Below, one piece after another: positions 32,865-44,734 of a stretch of 64,000 bases of DNA. Where the stretch lies: contig CM036754.1 in assembly GCA_020796225.1 (NCBI GenBank), positions 40,709,779 through 40,773,778 on the forward strand, written 5' to 3'. Position 1 is the stretch's first letter. Each line of letters begins with the position of its first letter. The notes under the pieces are model-generated. The model ran no database searches. It had not been told where the DNA came from and was given only the letters and a program-made list of their open reading frames with translations. The stretch comes from Arion vulgaris. Lineage: Eukaryota; Mollusca; Gastropoda; Stylommatophora; Arionidae. A program made the translations under genes and the position numbers.

Positions 32865-33320
32865 AGGAGGTATTCAGGGGGTACACAACAACTGATAAAC
32901 TGCATATTTATTCCAACTCTCTGCTATCAGTGCAAAACATGGCCCCTGACTCAGACACAAGAAAGAAAGATTACAACATGTGAAATGAGAAGTCTACGAA
33001 AAGCTGTCAACGCTACTAGGAGAGATAGAGTGAGAAACGAGGATAACAAAAGCATAAAATACATCGAGAAGCAAGGAATCAAGTGGCTCAGCCATCTAAT
33101 GAGAATGGAACCACATTTACTACCATCACGTGCCTACAATAATCAACACTCAGGGCGTAGAACACGAGGCAGGCCAAGAACATGATGGACAAATAACATC
33201 TCAGAGTCCCTGCGAAAGTATGAACTGACAACGTCAATGCAACACACCTGGCACAAGATAGAAAACTAACTCTCCCACGACGCTTCATGGCTAATGTGGT
33301 TAAGATAAGATAAGATGATT
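32865..33320 (+). mobile_element. LINE 3' fragment (HLMRMEPH family)
   Basis: Plus strand encodes KQGIKWLSHLMRMEPHLLP and SGRRTRGRPRT, followed by a stop. 5'-truncated. Confidence 0.8.
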
Positions 33321-33534
33321 CAGGGTGTGACCCACGTAATATTTATAGTAAATTTTTTTACAGTTTGGTATTCTGCAAATATATAACAAACAGGAATAAC
33401 ACAGGTCATGGGGCAAGTCAATAACACATTATAGAGTCCTTAGTTGTGCTAAATTATTGTTTTAATATTCTTCTGATATGTGCTGTTTTTTCTCAAGAGC
33501 TCAGGGAAGGAGTTTTTTAGGGTACAGGTGGTCA

Positions 33535-34320
33535 GGGTTCTTCCTTTTATTTTTCCTAATCCTGTTTTGCCTCACAGCATCAGGATAAGAATAGATTTCT
33601 AGTACAAGCTTTTGTATGCGCTTCATAAATAGTGTTTTCTACTGTCTCTATTATTTTTGAGGTCCACCATTTGCGTGCACAGTCTTTTGCTTTGTATCCA
33701 CTGTATCACAGTAGCATTGCTCTTCGAGGCGCACTGTCTGCTGGTAATCTGTTTATGTGGTCGAATCATTTAATTTGTTGTTTCTTGATGAAGTTCAGTA
33801 TTGATGCTGTACCCACATTTTTCCTGATGTCTTCATTTCCATACCGGTCTATTCTTGATACTCCCAGCATGCTGAGCAGGCACTTCATCTCTGTCATAAC
33901 TAGTTTTCTTCTATCGTTTGATGTCAGTGACCAGGTTTGGCACTGATAGTATAATGTTAGGAGAAAGATTGTGTTGAACAATGCTCATTTAGTGTTCATG
34001 GTGACATGTTTGTATTTCAAAATTGGTGCCATTTGTCCTATTATTTGATTTGCTTTGTTGCATCTGTGTTGGAATTCGTTAGTTATTCTTCCTTTGCATA
34101 AAAAATTATCCCTAGGTTTGTAACTTTGACTCATTTTAATAGGCGATTGTCGATGGAGATATTGGTAGTTTTTTCCTCTGTAGCGAATATCATTACTTTA
34201 GTTTTTTCAATGTTTATTCTTATACTGTATACATTGCATGTTAACTGAGGTCTGTTAATGTGTTGCTGTAGCTGTTCCTAAGTTGTTGATGTGATTGCCT
34301 GATCATATCAACAGTTGATG
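33535..34320 (-). mobile_element. LINE 3' fragment (SNDRRKLV family)
   Basis: Minus strand encodes TLYYQCQTWSLTSNDRRKL and continues upstream toward the RT. The longest copy of this family in the window. Confidence 0.8.
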
Positions 34321-34329
34321 ATTGATTTA

Positions 34330-34560
34330 GATCAAAGTTCTCTTTGTGAACACTCTATGAGGGCATTCAGCATGTCATCTCTATTCATTAGCTTACTCCC
34401 TGATATGGGGGCACAGCCTGCCTGTCTGCTCTCTCATTGCCATCAACACCCATGTGTCCCAGAATGAAAAAGAGTGTAATTCTACAAATTGTTGATGGTT
34501 GTAATAAGTCATTTGTATCAATAATAGCATAGGTTTGCTGAGGGTCTATGCTCCAACTGT
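34330..34560 (-). mobile_element. I-type LINE RNase H fragment
   Basis: Minus strand reads FFILGHMGVDGNERADRQA, the RNase H GHxGxxGNERAD motif with one substitution. Confidence 0.75.
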
Positions 34561-34616
34561 GTTTAAAAATGCACACAAGAAGAATAGAACTGGACATGTG
34601 AGGTAAAACCACTTAC

Positions 34617-34752
34617 CGTGCAAGCGTGGCGTTAAGAGAACCGCAATAGTCATTGCTCTCCTCGAAATCCATATTTTTATTTGCCAGGTGATAACATTTG
34701 AAACCTTCCTCCCCGCGAATGAAATTTTCTGGGCATGATTTTTTAGCGTAGC
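34617..34752 (-). CDS. E13: N-terminal part of C-type lectin-like domain B
   Basis: 44 codons. KSCPENFIRGEEGFKCYHL then DFEESNDYCGSLNATLA is the standard CTLD opening: C-P, K-C-Y, acidic helix, Y-C-x-S-L-N-A-x-L-A. An NAT sequon is present. Joins E14 through a split arginine codon. Known: CTLDs bind carbohydrates, proteins or ice; the ligand here is unknown. Confidence 0.85.
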
Positions 34753-34889
34753 CTGTAACATGAAAGAAAAGTATAAAATGAGAAAACTTTGCAAGAATGT
34801 AGTGGCCACACTAACTTGCTTCAGACAGGATCATCAGTATGTCACACTGATTTAAGTTTATATCCTTACACAAGTATTCATGAAACATA

Positions 34890-35322
34890 GAGGTCTCTGT
34901 GGTGTAGAGGTTAGGTGCTGACCTCTCGTTCCAAAGGTACTCGGTTCACTCCCTTGTAGAGCCATCTGGATATTTTTCCAGAGATCCCCGATCTCAGTGT
35001 AGGTGAGATCAAATTACTAGTCCTATCGGAGACTGACAATAAAACATAGGTCCCATGTTCAACTTTAGCACACAAAAGAACATAAGGCAGTTCAAAATCA
35101 AGAAGAGTAGACTGGAAAGCCGCTGCCCTGGCAAAATTCATTAGAAGATGTTTAAAAATAAAATTCCTCCAAAATATTTTCACGATCTAAATTACATTGG
35201 GATCCTCGCCAGTGCTACAAAGTTTGTGCACTGTGCTGAAATCTATCTGTGCAAGAAAGAGATCGGAGTCCATATTGTTACTCACCAGTGCAATGATGAT
35301 GGTTCTATCAATCAATCAATCA
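34890..35322 (+). mobile_element. SINE-C, tRNA-headed
   Basis: Head GGTCTCTGTGGTGTAGAGG with B-box-like GGTTCACTCCC, centre TTTTTCCAGAGATCCCCGAT, end CAATGATGATGG..(ATCA)n. About 430 bp. Other copies at 10275, 21398, 45975 (partial) and 63628. Confidence 0.8.
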
Positions 35323-35329
35323 GCTTATG

Positions 35330-35815
35330 TGATCAAACCATTCAATTTGTTGTTTCTTGATGAAGTTCAGTACTGATGTTGCACCACTTTTTTCCTGATG
35401 TCTTCATTTCTAAACAGGCCTCTTGAATAAACTCCCAGCATTCTGTGTAGACACTTTATGTCAGCATTTGATGTCAGCGTCTAGTTCTTATTGTTACACA
35501 AAATGTGTTGTTAGAAAGTTTGTTGTTGTGTTTTATTGATGATGTATATTTATCTACATTTTGGTCTCGCTTATACTTCCAGGCCAAACCTTCTACATGT
35601 GTAGACACCTAGGCATCATTCTTATAAGATGGCCAAACATTTATTTTCTCTCTCCACATATCTTGTGACAGGTGTGGCTTGTATAATTTTTCTGATGTCC
35701 ATGCCTCTTATTCTGTTTCTTCTAGTAACATATGTCTTAATTCTTTGAGATCCTAAAACAGGCTTTTGTGTGCACTTCATAAACAGTGTTTTCATCGCCT
35801 CTGACATCTCAAAGT
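35330..35815 (-). mobile_element. LINE 3' fragments (SNDRRKLV family and another)
   Basis: 35330-35530 matches 33770-33930 (TTGTTGTTTCTTGATGAAGT). 35600-35815 holds a second block with RNRIRGMDIRKII on the minus strand. Confidence 0.5.
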
Positions 35816-35875
35816 CAAATAGTAATTACCTTTTTGTTAACACAGTTTTGTATCAGAATATTCTTATACATCTAA

Positions 35876-36117
35876 AGCCGAAGGATTGACTTCATAGCGC
35901 CAGGTTTAACACCATCTGTCTCTGTCCCTCTCAACAGAAATGGCACGCCACTTGCCGAGAGTATTGCACAAAACACGAACTCCATACCTCCGGCAACAAT
36001 CTTAGGGTCTCTGGAAAAAATGCACCCATGAACAGAATGGCACAGTCCAGATCTGAACCCACAACCTTTGAAATGTAAAGTAAAGAAGACTCAACTACTT
36101 AGCCACAGAAACCCCTC
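35876..36117 (-). mobile_element. SINE-D copy
   Basis: Reverse copy, tRNA-like head at the right end (AGCCACAGAAACCCC). Confidence 0.75.
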
Positions 36118-36283
36118 CGCCCCCATTCTTATCCAGAAATGAGCTGTGAAAAGTTCTTTTAACAAGCAACATTTTCCAAAGGGACCTCTAAGTTTATCAT
36201 AGTTTCCAACCAAATTATGCACTTGTTTTGCAGTCTGAGTGAAATATTTGTTCCCTTAAAAGATTCCAGCAATTAAATTAACA

Positions 36284-36533
36284 CTTCTTCTTCAAATGCT
36301 CCATATTGATTACTTCTTAAACCACTTTTTGTGATCTATATGTGACCTGAGCTTAAGAGCGATTGTATGTTGTGCCAGTTATGTATCTACAAGTAGGCAA
36401 TATCATCTGTGACACTTTTTATTTACTAGGGTAGTGTCCCTATCCCCCTACCTCGGTTACCTCTTATGACATGCCTTGTAGGCTGCAGTGGTACTATTCT
36501 TTACTCCTATTGCGGGCCCCAACAACACAAGGG
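36284..36533 (-). mobile_element. SINE-A copy
   Basis: Reverse copy with TTCTTCTTC at left and GCGGGCCCCAACAACAC at right, about 75 bp from exon E12. Confidence 0.8.
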
Positions 36534-36609
36534 CTAAAATTAATACAGGACCTATGAAGTGAGATAATAAAACTATTACAAAAATGATTGTGTACAAAAA
36601 GTTCATTAC

Positions 36610-36769
36610 ATGTATGTCCATCTCCTAGTAGTCCTGGCCGACATACACATCTCTGTCCCTTGATACATTCTGCACGTTCTGAGCATCGATTCAGATTTAT
36701 ATGAACTGTTTCTCCATCAACACACTTAACAGCTGCTTCACAGGGTCTTATGACAAGTGTCTCTCCGTT
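36610..36769 (-). CDS. E12: EGF-like domain
   Basis: 53 codons. The segment from NRCSERAECIKGQRCVC to RPGLLGDGHTC has the C-x-C-x-PG-x-x-GDG-x-x-C end of an EGF-like domain. The last cysteine codon is split across the intron and completed by E13 (T|GC). The first half (IRPCEAAVKCVDGE) resembles the Cys modules. Flanked on both sides by SINE-A copies. Confidence 0.8.
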
Positions 36770-36861
36770 CTGAGAAGCGAACAGATGTATGAAATATTGA
36801 AAAACATTTCACTTATTTAAAACTACACTAAGCACAGCAATCCTTTATATATTTTTATCTT

Positions 36862-37105
36862 CTTTCCATGCTCCATATCAACCACAACCACTCTTTGTGA
36901 TTTGTATGTGATCTGAGCCTAAGAGTGATTGTACCTTGTTCCAATTATGTGCCTACAAGTAGGTCAGCACATCCAATTTATGAGGCCTTTTTATTCCCTA
37001 GGTAGCTTCCTAGGCTCCTACCTCAGTCACCTCTTATGACATGTCTTGTAGGTCACAGTGTTACTATACTTTGATCACCTTGCGGGCCCTGGCAACACAC
37101 AGGCG
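36862..37105 (-). mobile_element. SINE-A copy
   Basis: Second reverse copy flanking E12 on its upstream side; ends GCGGGCCCTGGCAACACAC. Confidence 0.8.
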
Positions 37106-37325
37106 AGCCAAGAGATGATAGAACATCCTCCATATGTATCCCAAACTCTACAACAATCAATGTTTTCGATGCAAGCATGTCTGCTCACTCGCTGCCGCAA
37201 AAACCTGCATGCCTAGGACAGTAGATCCCTGTGAGTACCTGGAAGTTCGAAGCCTCTATAGATGACATTCACTCATACTACAACCTGCCATTCTAGTTTT
37301 TTTAGAAATGCTGAATAGAAAAAAT
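37106..37325 (-). mobile_element. I-type LINE fragment (RNase H family)
   Basis: Matches 17060-17225: CAACAATCAATG..GATGCAAGCATGTC and CCTAGGACAGTAGATCC. Confidence 0.65.
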
Positions 37326-37356
37326 GATATGAATGTTAGCATTAAGTTGCAGCTCT

Positions 37357-37603
37357 TGCCTGTGTGTTGCCGAGGTCTACAAGAGGAACAAAGAATAGTA
37401 ACATTGTGACCTACAAGGCATGTTGTAAGAGGCGACAAAGGTCGGGTCCTAGGGGAAAATACCCTAGTAGTTAAAAAGAGTAGCAGAAATCGGATGTGCT
37501 TACCTACTTGTAGGCACATAATCAATCTCAGGCTCAGATCACATACAAATGACAAAGTGTGGTTTAACAAGTTGTCGATATGGAACAATCAAAGCAGAAG
37601 AAG
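37357..37603 (+). mobile_element. SINE-A with 13-bp target-site duplication
   Basis: Flanked by AAGTTGCAGCTCT at 37344-37356 and 37604-37616. This fixes the element at 247 bp, from TGCCTGTGTGTTGCC to the (GAA)n tail. Confidence 0.9.
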
Positions 37604-37680
37604 AAGTTGCAGCTCTATGTTTCAGTGGGAATGGACTAGAAGAGAGAGAGACAGAGAGATAGTGAGAGACGCAAACTTAC

Positions 37681-37913
37681 AGCTAAAATTGTGGGCTTTC
37701 CATCATCTGTCTCTACTGAACATGTGTGATAACTTTCATTTTCAGGTACACACTCAAGATTTGGATGTCTAGCAAATCCGGTCTTGCACTCACAGCCACG
37801 AGTTGTAGTTTCGTCTTCGCAATCAATGTCCCTAACAAGGTTACCTATATTCCTTGGACAGAATTTTTTAACTTGAGCATTGTATTTCTGGTTCTTCCCA
37901 CAAGTTGTGTTTT
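37681..37913 (-). CDS. E11: TIL (trypsin-inhibitor-like) domain plus linker
   Basis: 77 codons. TTCGKNQKYNAQVKKFCP ... DIDCEDE ... GCECKTGFARHP ... ECVP is a standard TIL domain, expected directly after C8. The tail NESYHTCSVETDDG runs into the EGF exon. In VWD proteins TIL domains close each D assembly. The exon ends in phase 0 at GTAAGT. This is one of the most diagnostic exons of the gene. Confidence 0.85.
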
Positions 37914-37978
37914 CTGTAGAAATTAAAATAAAACATTTTGCTAAAGCATTTTCTAAGCAATAATTTTGCTACTCAAAA

Positions 37979-40436
37979 GTCAGACATCATAACATATTAA
38001 CTGTAACCATTATTTGAACATAATAATATGTCAGACATCATAACATATTAACTGTAACCATTATTTGAACATAATAATATGTCAGACATCATAACATATT
38101 AACTGTAACCATTATTTGAACATAATAATATGTCAAACATCATAACATATTAACTGTAACCATTATTTGAACATAATAATATGTCACACATCATAACATA
38201 TTAACTGTAACCATTATTTGAACATAATAATATGTCAGACATCATAACATATTAACTGTAACCATTATTTGAACATAATAATATGTCAGACATCATAACA
38301 TATTAACTGTAACCATTATTTGAACATAATAATATGTCAGACATCATAACATATTAACTGTAACCATTATTTGAACATAATAATATGTCAAACATCATAA
38401 CATATTAACTGTAACCATTATTTGAACATAATAATATGTCACACATCATAACATATTAACTGTAACCATTATTTGAACATAATAATATGTAAGGCATCAT
38501 AACATATTAACTGTAACCATTATTTGAACATAATAATATGTCAGACATCATAACATATTAACTGTAACCATTATTTGAACATAATAATATGTCAGACACC
38601 ATAACATATTAACTGTAACCATTATTTGAACATAATAATATGTCAGACATCATAACATATTAACTGTAACCATTATTTGAACATAATAATATGTCAGACA
38701 TCATAACATATTAAACTGTAACCATTATTTGAACATAATAATATGTCAGACATCATAACATATTAACTGTAACCATTATTTGAACATAATAATATGTCAG
38801 ACATCATAACATATTAACTGGAACCATTATTTGAACATAATAATATGTCAGACAACATAACATATTAACTGTAACCATTATTTGAACATAATAATATGTC
38901 AGACATCATAACATATTAACTGTAACCATTATTTGAACATAATAATATGTCAGACATCATAACATATTAAACTGTAACCATTATTTGAACATAATAATAT
39001 GTCAGACATCATAACATATTAACTGTAACCATTATTTGAACATAATAATATGTCAGACATCATAACATATTAAACTGTAACCATTATTTGAACATAATAA
39101 TATGTCAGACATCATAACATATTAACTGTAACCATTATTTGAACATAATAATATGTCAGACATCATAACATATTAACTGTAACCATTATTTGAAAATAAT
39201 AATATGTCAGACATCATAACATATTAACTGTAACCATTATTTGAAAATAATAATATGTCAGACATCATAACATATTAACTGTAACCATTATTTGAACATA
39301 ATAATATGTCAGACATCATAACATATTAACTGTAACCATTATTTGAACATAATAATAATGTCAGACATCATAACATATTAACTGTAACCATTATTTGAAC
39401 ATAATAATATGTCAGACATCATAACATATTAACTGTAACCATTATTTGAACATAATAATATGTCAGACATCATAACATATTAAACTGTAACCATTATTTG
39501 AACATAATAATATGTCAGACATCATAACATATTAACTGTAACCATTATTTGAACATAATAATATGTCAGACATCATAACATATTAACTGTAACCATTATT
39601 TGAACATAATAATATGTCAGACATCATAACATATTAACTGTAACCATTATTTGAACATAATAATATGTCAGACACCATAACATATTAACTGTAACCATTA
39701 TTTGAACATAATAATATGTCAGACATCATAACATATTAACTGTAACCATTATTTGAACATAATAATATGTCAGACATCATAACATATTAACTGTAACCAT
39801 TATTTGAACATAATAATATGTCAGACATCATAACATATTAAACTGTAACCATTATTTGAACATAATAATATGTCAGACACCATAACATATTAACTGTAAC
39901 CATTATTTGAACATAATAATATGTCAGACATCATAACATATTTAACTGTAACCATTATTTGAACATAATAATATGTCAGACATCATAACATATTAAACTG
40001 TAACCATTATTTGAACATAATAATATGTCAGACATCATAACATATTTAACTGTAACCATTATTTGAACATAATAATATGTCAGACATCATAACATATTAA
40101 ACTGTAACCATTATTTGAACATAATAATATGTCAGACATCATAACATATTAACTGTAACCATTATTTGAACATAATAATATGTCAGACATCATAACATAT
40201 TAACTGTAACCATTATTTGAACATAATAATATGTCAGACATCATAACATATTAACTGTAACCATTATTTGAACATAATAATATGTCAGACATCATAACAT
40301 ATTAACTGTAACCATTATTTGAACATAATAATATGTCAGACATCATAACATATTAACTGTAACCATTATTTGAACATAATAATATGTCAGACATCATAAC
40401 ATATTAACTGTAACCATTATTTGAACGTAATAATAT
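37979..40436. repeat. 51-bp satellite, about 48 copies
   Basis: Unit contains GTCAGACATCATAACATAT, TAACTGTAACCATT and ATTTGAACATAATAATAT. Near-identical copies with diagnostic variants (CAAAC, CACAC, GACACC, TTAAACTG). The CAAAC and CACAC variants recur exactly 255 bp apart (38134/38389, 38185/38440), a five-unit higher-order period at the left end. Lies in the intron between E10 and E11. Confidence 0.97.
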
Positions 40437-40437
40437 A

Positions 40438-40620
40438 CTGAAGGTTATGGGTTTGAATACAGACCGAGAGACAGGTAAAATTTTTCATGATATCCCTAGG
40501 ATTGTTGCCAGTGCTACAGAGTTTGTGTTTTGTGCAATGTTCTAGGCAGATGGCATGTCATCTCTGCTGACAAGGATGCAGTTATATGGGAAACCGGTGC
40601 AATTAAGCCAATCTTTCACA
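40438..40620 (+). mobile_element. SINE-D, truncated
   Basis: Starts at the B-box region (GGTTATGGGTTTGAATAC) directly at the edge of the 51-bp satellite; the tRNA-like head is lost. Confidence 0.7.
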
Positions 40621-40631
40621 TTTGGATCCTT

Positions 40632-40896
40632 GCAACCGCCTGTGTGGTGCCGGGGCCCGCAAGGGAAGTGATGAATAGTACCACTGCGACCTACAAGGCA
40701 TGTTGTAAGAGGCGACTGATGTAGGACCTGGGAATCTACCGTAGTAAATAAAAAGCATTGCTGAAATCGGATGTGCTGACCTACTTGTAGGCGCATAACT
40801 GGCACAATGTATAATCGCTCTTAGACTCAGATCACATACAAATCACATAGAGTGGTTAACAAGTGGTCGATATGGAGCGTTCAAAAAGAAGAAGAA
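40632..40896 (+). mobile_element. SINE-A with 8-bp flanking repeat
   Basis: GGATCCTT occurs at 40624-40631 and 40897-40904 around a full-length copy with GTGGTGCCGGGGCCCGCA head and (GAA)n tail. Confidence 0.8.
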
Positions 40897-41039
40897 GGAT
40901 CCTTTGGACAAATTTTAGTATTCGTTTCTTTTCTGTGATGCTTAAGTATAATCACATATAAATCAGTCTTTTTTAAATTCAGCTATTGAGCACAAGTACA
41001 TTGGTGTGCTAGTTTACAATAAAACTGATATTTGTGCCT

Positions 41040-41345
41040 ATTATTCAAATCAGATTTCAGCATTCCTTTTGTTTGGGTTCAATCTCCATAGACTGCGACA
41101 GTCTTCACACTGTCTACAGCAGTGTTTTGCAGCCCTTTTTTTTTTTTACATACCATTTAACCTGTTGTTCTTTTACAAATGGCATAACTTGTTTTACATC
41201 CAGTCTTCTTCTGACTTCTTCATTTATAATTTTGTCTCTTATTGTCACACCTGCAGCTCTTCTAAGATACCTCATCTCTGTCATTATGATTTTTCGCTCA
41301 TTAGCTGCAGTTATTGGCCACGTTTGACACTGTTAGCATTGTCAT
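41040..41345 (-). mobile_element. LINE 3' fragment
   Basis: Minus strand shares GTCTCTTATTGTCAC..CCTGCAGCTC and CATCTCTGTCATTATGATTT with 58855-59280. Protein frame decayed. Confidence 0.6.
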
Positions 41346-41346
41346 A

Positions 41347-41490
41347 ATAATAATAATAATTCCTCTCGTAATGTTATACGTTACATAGGGCCTGCAAGTA
41401 ATTTCTCCATACCGCTCTATCCTGAGCAATTTGCTCAATCTTCTCCATGGAACCGAGACCGATATTTCTTGCCTCTCTGAGCAGGTACTG
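41347..41490 (-). mobile_element. LINE 3' end (TYNTTRGI family)
   Basis: Best match to the 60-bp minisatellite unit. Inserted inside the neighbouring LINE fragment at an ATAATAATAAT site. Confidence 0.75.
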
Positions 41491-41732
41491 TTAGCATAGT
41501 GTTGGCCAGAAAATCATTTTTATAAGATTTTCTTTAGTTTTTAGCGGTATTTCTTTCTATGACAACAGTGGTGTTAACTGCCCCAGTGACTAATTAACTT
41601 TTGTGCATCGATTTCTGATTTCCCTATCGATACTTCCGTCTGCAATGAAAATGGCCCCTAAGTATTTAGACTTAATGGTTTGTCTAATTTATATGTTCTG
41701 GAGTTTTATTGTAAGGTTTTTCCTATACTTAC

Positions 41733-41946
41733 GGCAACCAGAATAGATGCGCAATTGTCCATCAAAGTCAATAATGTCAGTAGAATCTAGTCCCAAGTTT
41801 ATGAAAAGCTTTTCAGATAAAACTTCTAAGAGGTGACAAATGTCAATTTTGCCACTAGAATGATGGCAATCCTTAAGACATGCATCAAATTCAGCAGATA
41901 AATATCCCTTCAATGCAGCTTGAGCAGAGGGGTTTAATTTTTGCAG
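41733..41946 (-). CDS. E10: C8-like domain
   Basis: 71 codons. FDACLKDCHHSSGKIDICH and IYSGC supply clustered cysteines, and the helical LLEVLSEKL fits the C8 domain that sits between VWD and TIL in mucins and FCGBP. The call rests mainly on position between VWD-A and a clear TIL domain. Cysteine number is lower than in typical C8. The final codon is completed by E11. Confidence 0.65.
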
Positions 41947-42034
41947 CTAGGACAAAGACAGAATAAATATTGTAAAATGTCATCATCGCCATATTTCATA
42001 TACTTCATTATTGTCTAAGTTCAGATGAGATAAA

Positions 42035-42445
42035 CCATTGCTGTCACAGTTCAGATACTCTATCACTGTCAAAGTTCAGACACTCCATCACTGTCAAAGT
42101 TCCGACACTCCATCACTGTAACAGTTCAGACACTCCATCACTGTAACAGTTCAGACACTCCATCACTGTCAAAGTTCAGGCACCCTATCACATTAAGAAA
42201 GCTCATCCACTCCATCATTGACAAAGAGTTCATGAATTTCATCACTGATGCAGTGCATACACTCCATCACTGACAGAGTTCATACACTCCATCAGTGACA
42301 CAGTACAGACACTCTATCACTTTTACAGTTCAGACATTCCATCACTGTCAGAAAGTTTATGCATTACATCACTGACAAAGTTCAGACTCTCATCCCTGTC
42401 AAAGAGTTCATGAACTCCATCAGAGTCACACCTCAGAATTATCAT
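42035..42445. repeat. Degenerate ~26-bp minisatellite
   Basis: About 14 copies of CAGTTCAGACACTCC plus ATCACTGTAA-like spacer, drifting toward the left edge; close to exons E9 and E10. Confidence 0.85.
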
Positions 42446-42509
42446 TCACAAATGCACTAACTAGCAGATACTTTCATTTATCTTAGACCTGTCTAAATGA
42501 ACAACTTAC

Positions 42510-42633
42510 CAGGAGATTAATTAGTGGAGAATCATCGCTTTCAGGATTCAAAGCACCACATTGATGAGGGTGTCTGTATGGTGCCAACTTTTCAGGTGAA
42601 ACCTTCACAGGTATGATCACCGTACTGTTCCAT
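42510..42633 (-). CDS. E9: end of VWD-A / start of C8 domain
   Basis: 41 codons. WNSTVIIPVKVSPEKLAP leads to HQCGALNPESDD, the expected region after a VWD domain where the C8 domain begins. An NST sequon is present. It joins E8 through a split threonine codon if the frame of the 3' half of E8 is used, and joins E10 in phase 0. Acceptor TTCTCATCAG, donor GTAAGT. Confidence 0.7.
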
Positions 42634-42919
42634 CTGATGAGAATAATTTGCATATGGTCATGTATATATATATGTTTACTGATACATCTTCTTCATTCCA
42701 TAACACTGGTGTGATGCAAACACTGATAATAATAATGATGTTTGATTGGATAATCATCACTGTATGTCAGTGAATTTGCTATCCTGCCATCTCCATGAAA
42801 ACAAAGCTCAAGATATTCAGCTCAAATGTGAAATCTGTGTTGCTGTTTGCCTCGGAAACGTGGCGAGTTGCAAACACAGACCTGTGGATAAAAACAAGAC
42901 AGGAACCTTAAGAGGAAAA

Positions 42920-43165
42920 AATGGCGATGGGTTGGGCATACCCTACGGAAGACACAGTTGAGTGTCACTAGACAAGTGCTTGAGTGGAACCTGCAAGGAA
43001 AACAGAAAAGAGGACATCCTAAACAGAAGCGGAGATGAAGTCTTCTTGAAGAACTGAAGAGTGCTCCAATACCCTGGGAGACCATAAAGAAAACAGTCAG
43101 AGACCGGGAAAAGTGGCAAACAACTGTTTAGGTCCTATGCTCCACGAGGAATGGAGATGAATAAG
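42920..43165 (+). mobile_element. LINE 3' fragment (TWRRSL family)
   Basis: One frame gives GKQKRGHPKQ-like residues followed by TLLEELKSAPIPW-type sequence and the CTCCACGAGGAATGGAGATG end. 5'-truncated. Confidence 0.65.
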
Positions 43166-43214
43166 TCAAGTAAGTCATATTAGTGAATAACCATGGGTTA
43201 CTATCTATGTCTTA

Positions 43215-44665
43215 CACAGAGTGATTTTACCATATGCATACAAACTCAATAGCACTGATGAAGATTCCCCAGTGTAATTTAGAGAAGGGCCTCAATATCA
43301 GACCATTCCTCCTCAGTTTGATCTTTGCTGCCCTCTTCCAGCGAAAAGTAATGTTTAAATGTGGCAGCTGGGCGTCATCACCAACAACAATCCACCCTGG
43401 TTTACCACAAGGGTCACCATTATCTCCGGTATTGTTCAATGCCTATACTGTGAGAATCACAGAAGAGCAGATCACGGGTAGAGGAAGGACACTGTCATAT
43501 GCAGATGATGTGTTGGTGTATCGTCAGAGCAAGGCTCCTGACTCTCAGTCATAGTCAGATAGAACGACTGGAAAGAATACAGAACGAGGCGATGCGCATC
43601 ATACTTGGGTGCACTAAAGACACGTTGTGCAGGGCGATGCGCTATCTTCTTAACTATCCTACTATGGAATATAGAACACTGATGAGCTGTGCACGAGCAT
43701 AACTTCGAGTCAATGCTGACACATAACATCGTCTGCACATGGCAATAAAGAGACAAAAAAGGAAATAGATTAAAAAGAGGAAAATCTTAGATGAGTCAGG
43801 CCGAGAACTGTATTGAACAGATGTGTACACTTGAAGACATTGATCCCGGTGAAGAATGGATACCAGTGCCAACAGAAATCAATACATCATTTTCGGTATG
43901 CATCAAACTTGATAAAGAATGCAGACAAGACAACCCACTTGTCGTGGAGGCAGCAGTTCAGGCATTAATTTCTGAGAATGCTTCTGAGCATGATGTAATC
44001 ATTTATACAGATGGTTCAGTGATTCGACATATGCGGAGCGCTTTCACTGCTCAAGTCGGAGATGTTGTGAAGGAAGACAATGGTGGTTTTGCCATGACTA
44101 CAAGCAGTCTCACTATGGAAATCATGGCGGTTACTAAAGCGATGGTTTGGCTGGAATCACAGACTTTTATCCATGCATGTTTTCTCAGTAACTCAATGAG
44201 TATGCTCAGGAAGATTGAAACAGGATGGGCTCGGAGACATTGGATGGAGTCACTGGGGAGGTCTAAGCTGACAAAGATCACTTTTATTTTTGTGCCAGGG
44301 CATGCAGGGGTGAGGGGGAATGAACGTGCAGATAGGCTTGCAGGTATGGCTGCTGTACAAAGTGAGCAAGCAATGGACCAGGCTGATATTATAAATTCCT
44401 TAAGGGAGAGAGGACGTGTACATGATTCACATAATAGTGGTGAATCTACAACTCTAACTAGACTACAAGAACTCAAAGTTAAGTGTGGTGTAGCTCGATA
44501 AGAACGCTATGCTGACAGACAAAGAAGAATTGTAAACCAACAAAGAACCGGTGTTGTTAGTCGCCACACGCTGATGGACATACTGAGGGAGAGATTGGAG
44601 CACTTATGGACTAATTTGTTCGATGTGCAGTGATGGTGATCTGACGACTAAACTAAAACTAAGAA
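43215..44665 (+). mobile_element. I-type LINE: RT fragment and intact RNase H frame
   Basis: 43380-43550 encodes GLPQGSPLSPVLFNAYT and LSYADDVLVYRQ (intact YADD box). A deletion then joins to IERLERIQNEAMRIILGCT. From 43791 a 236-codon frame runs through IIYTDGSV, TTSSLTMEIMAVTKAMVWL, LSNSMSMLRKIE (Asp replaced by Asn at the usual SDS) and FVPGHAGVRGNERADRLAG. Same family as 25073-29755. Non-autonomous because most of RT and all of EN are missing. Confidence 0.9.
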
Positions 44666-44734
44666 CATTTAAAGAAGGGCAAAAATATATAGTAAGTCCA
44701 TTTTAATTGGTGTTAATAATTTCTGCCTAGGCAG

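Noticed and set aside
37979..40436. Possible CRISPR-like array
   Set aside because: Repeats are contiguous 51-bp units with no unique spacers, in a eukaryotic intron.
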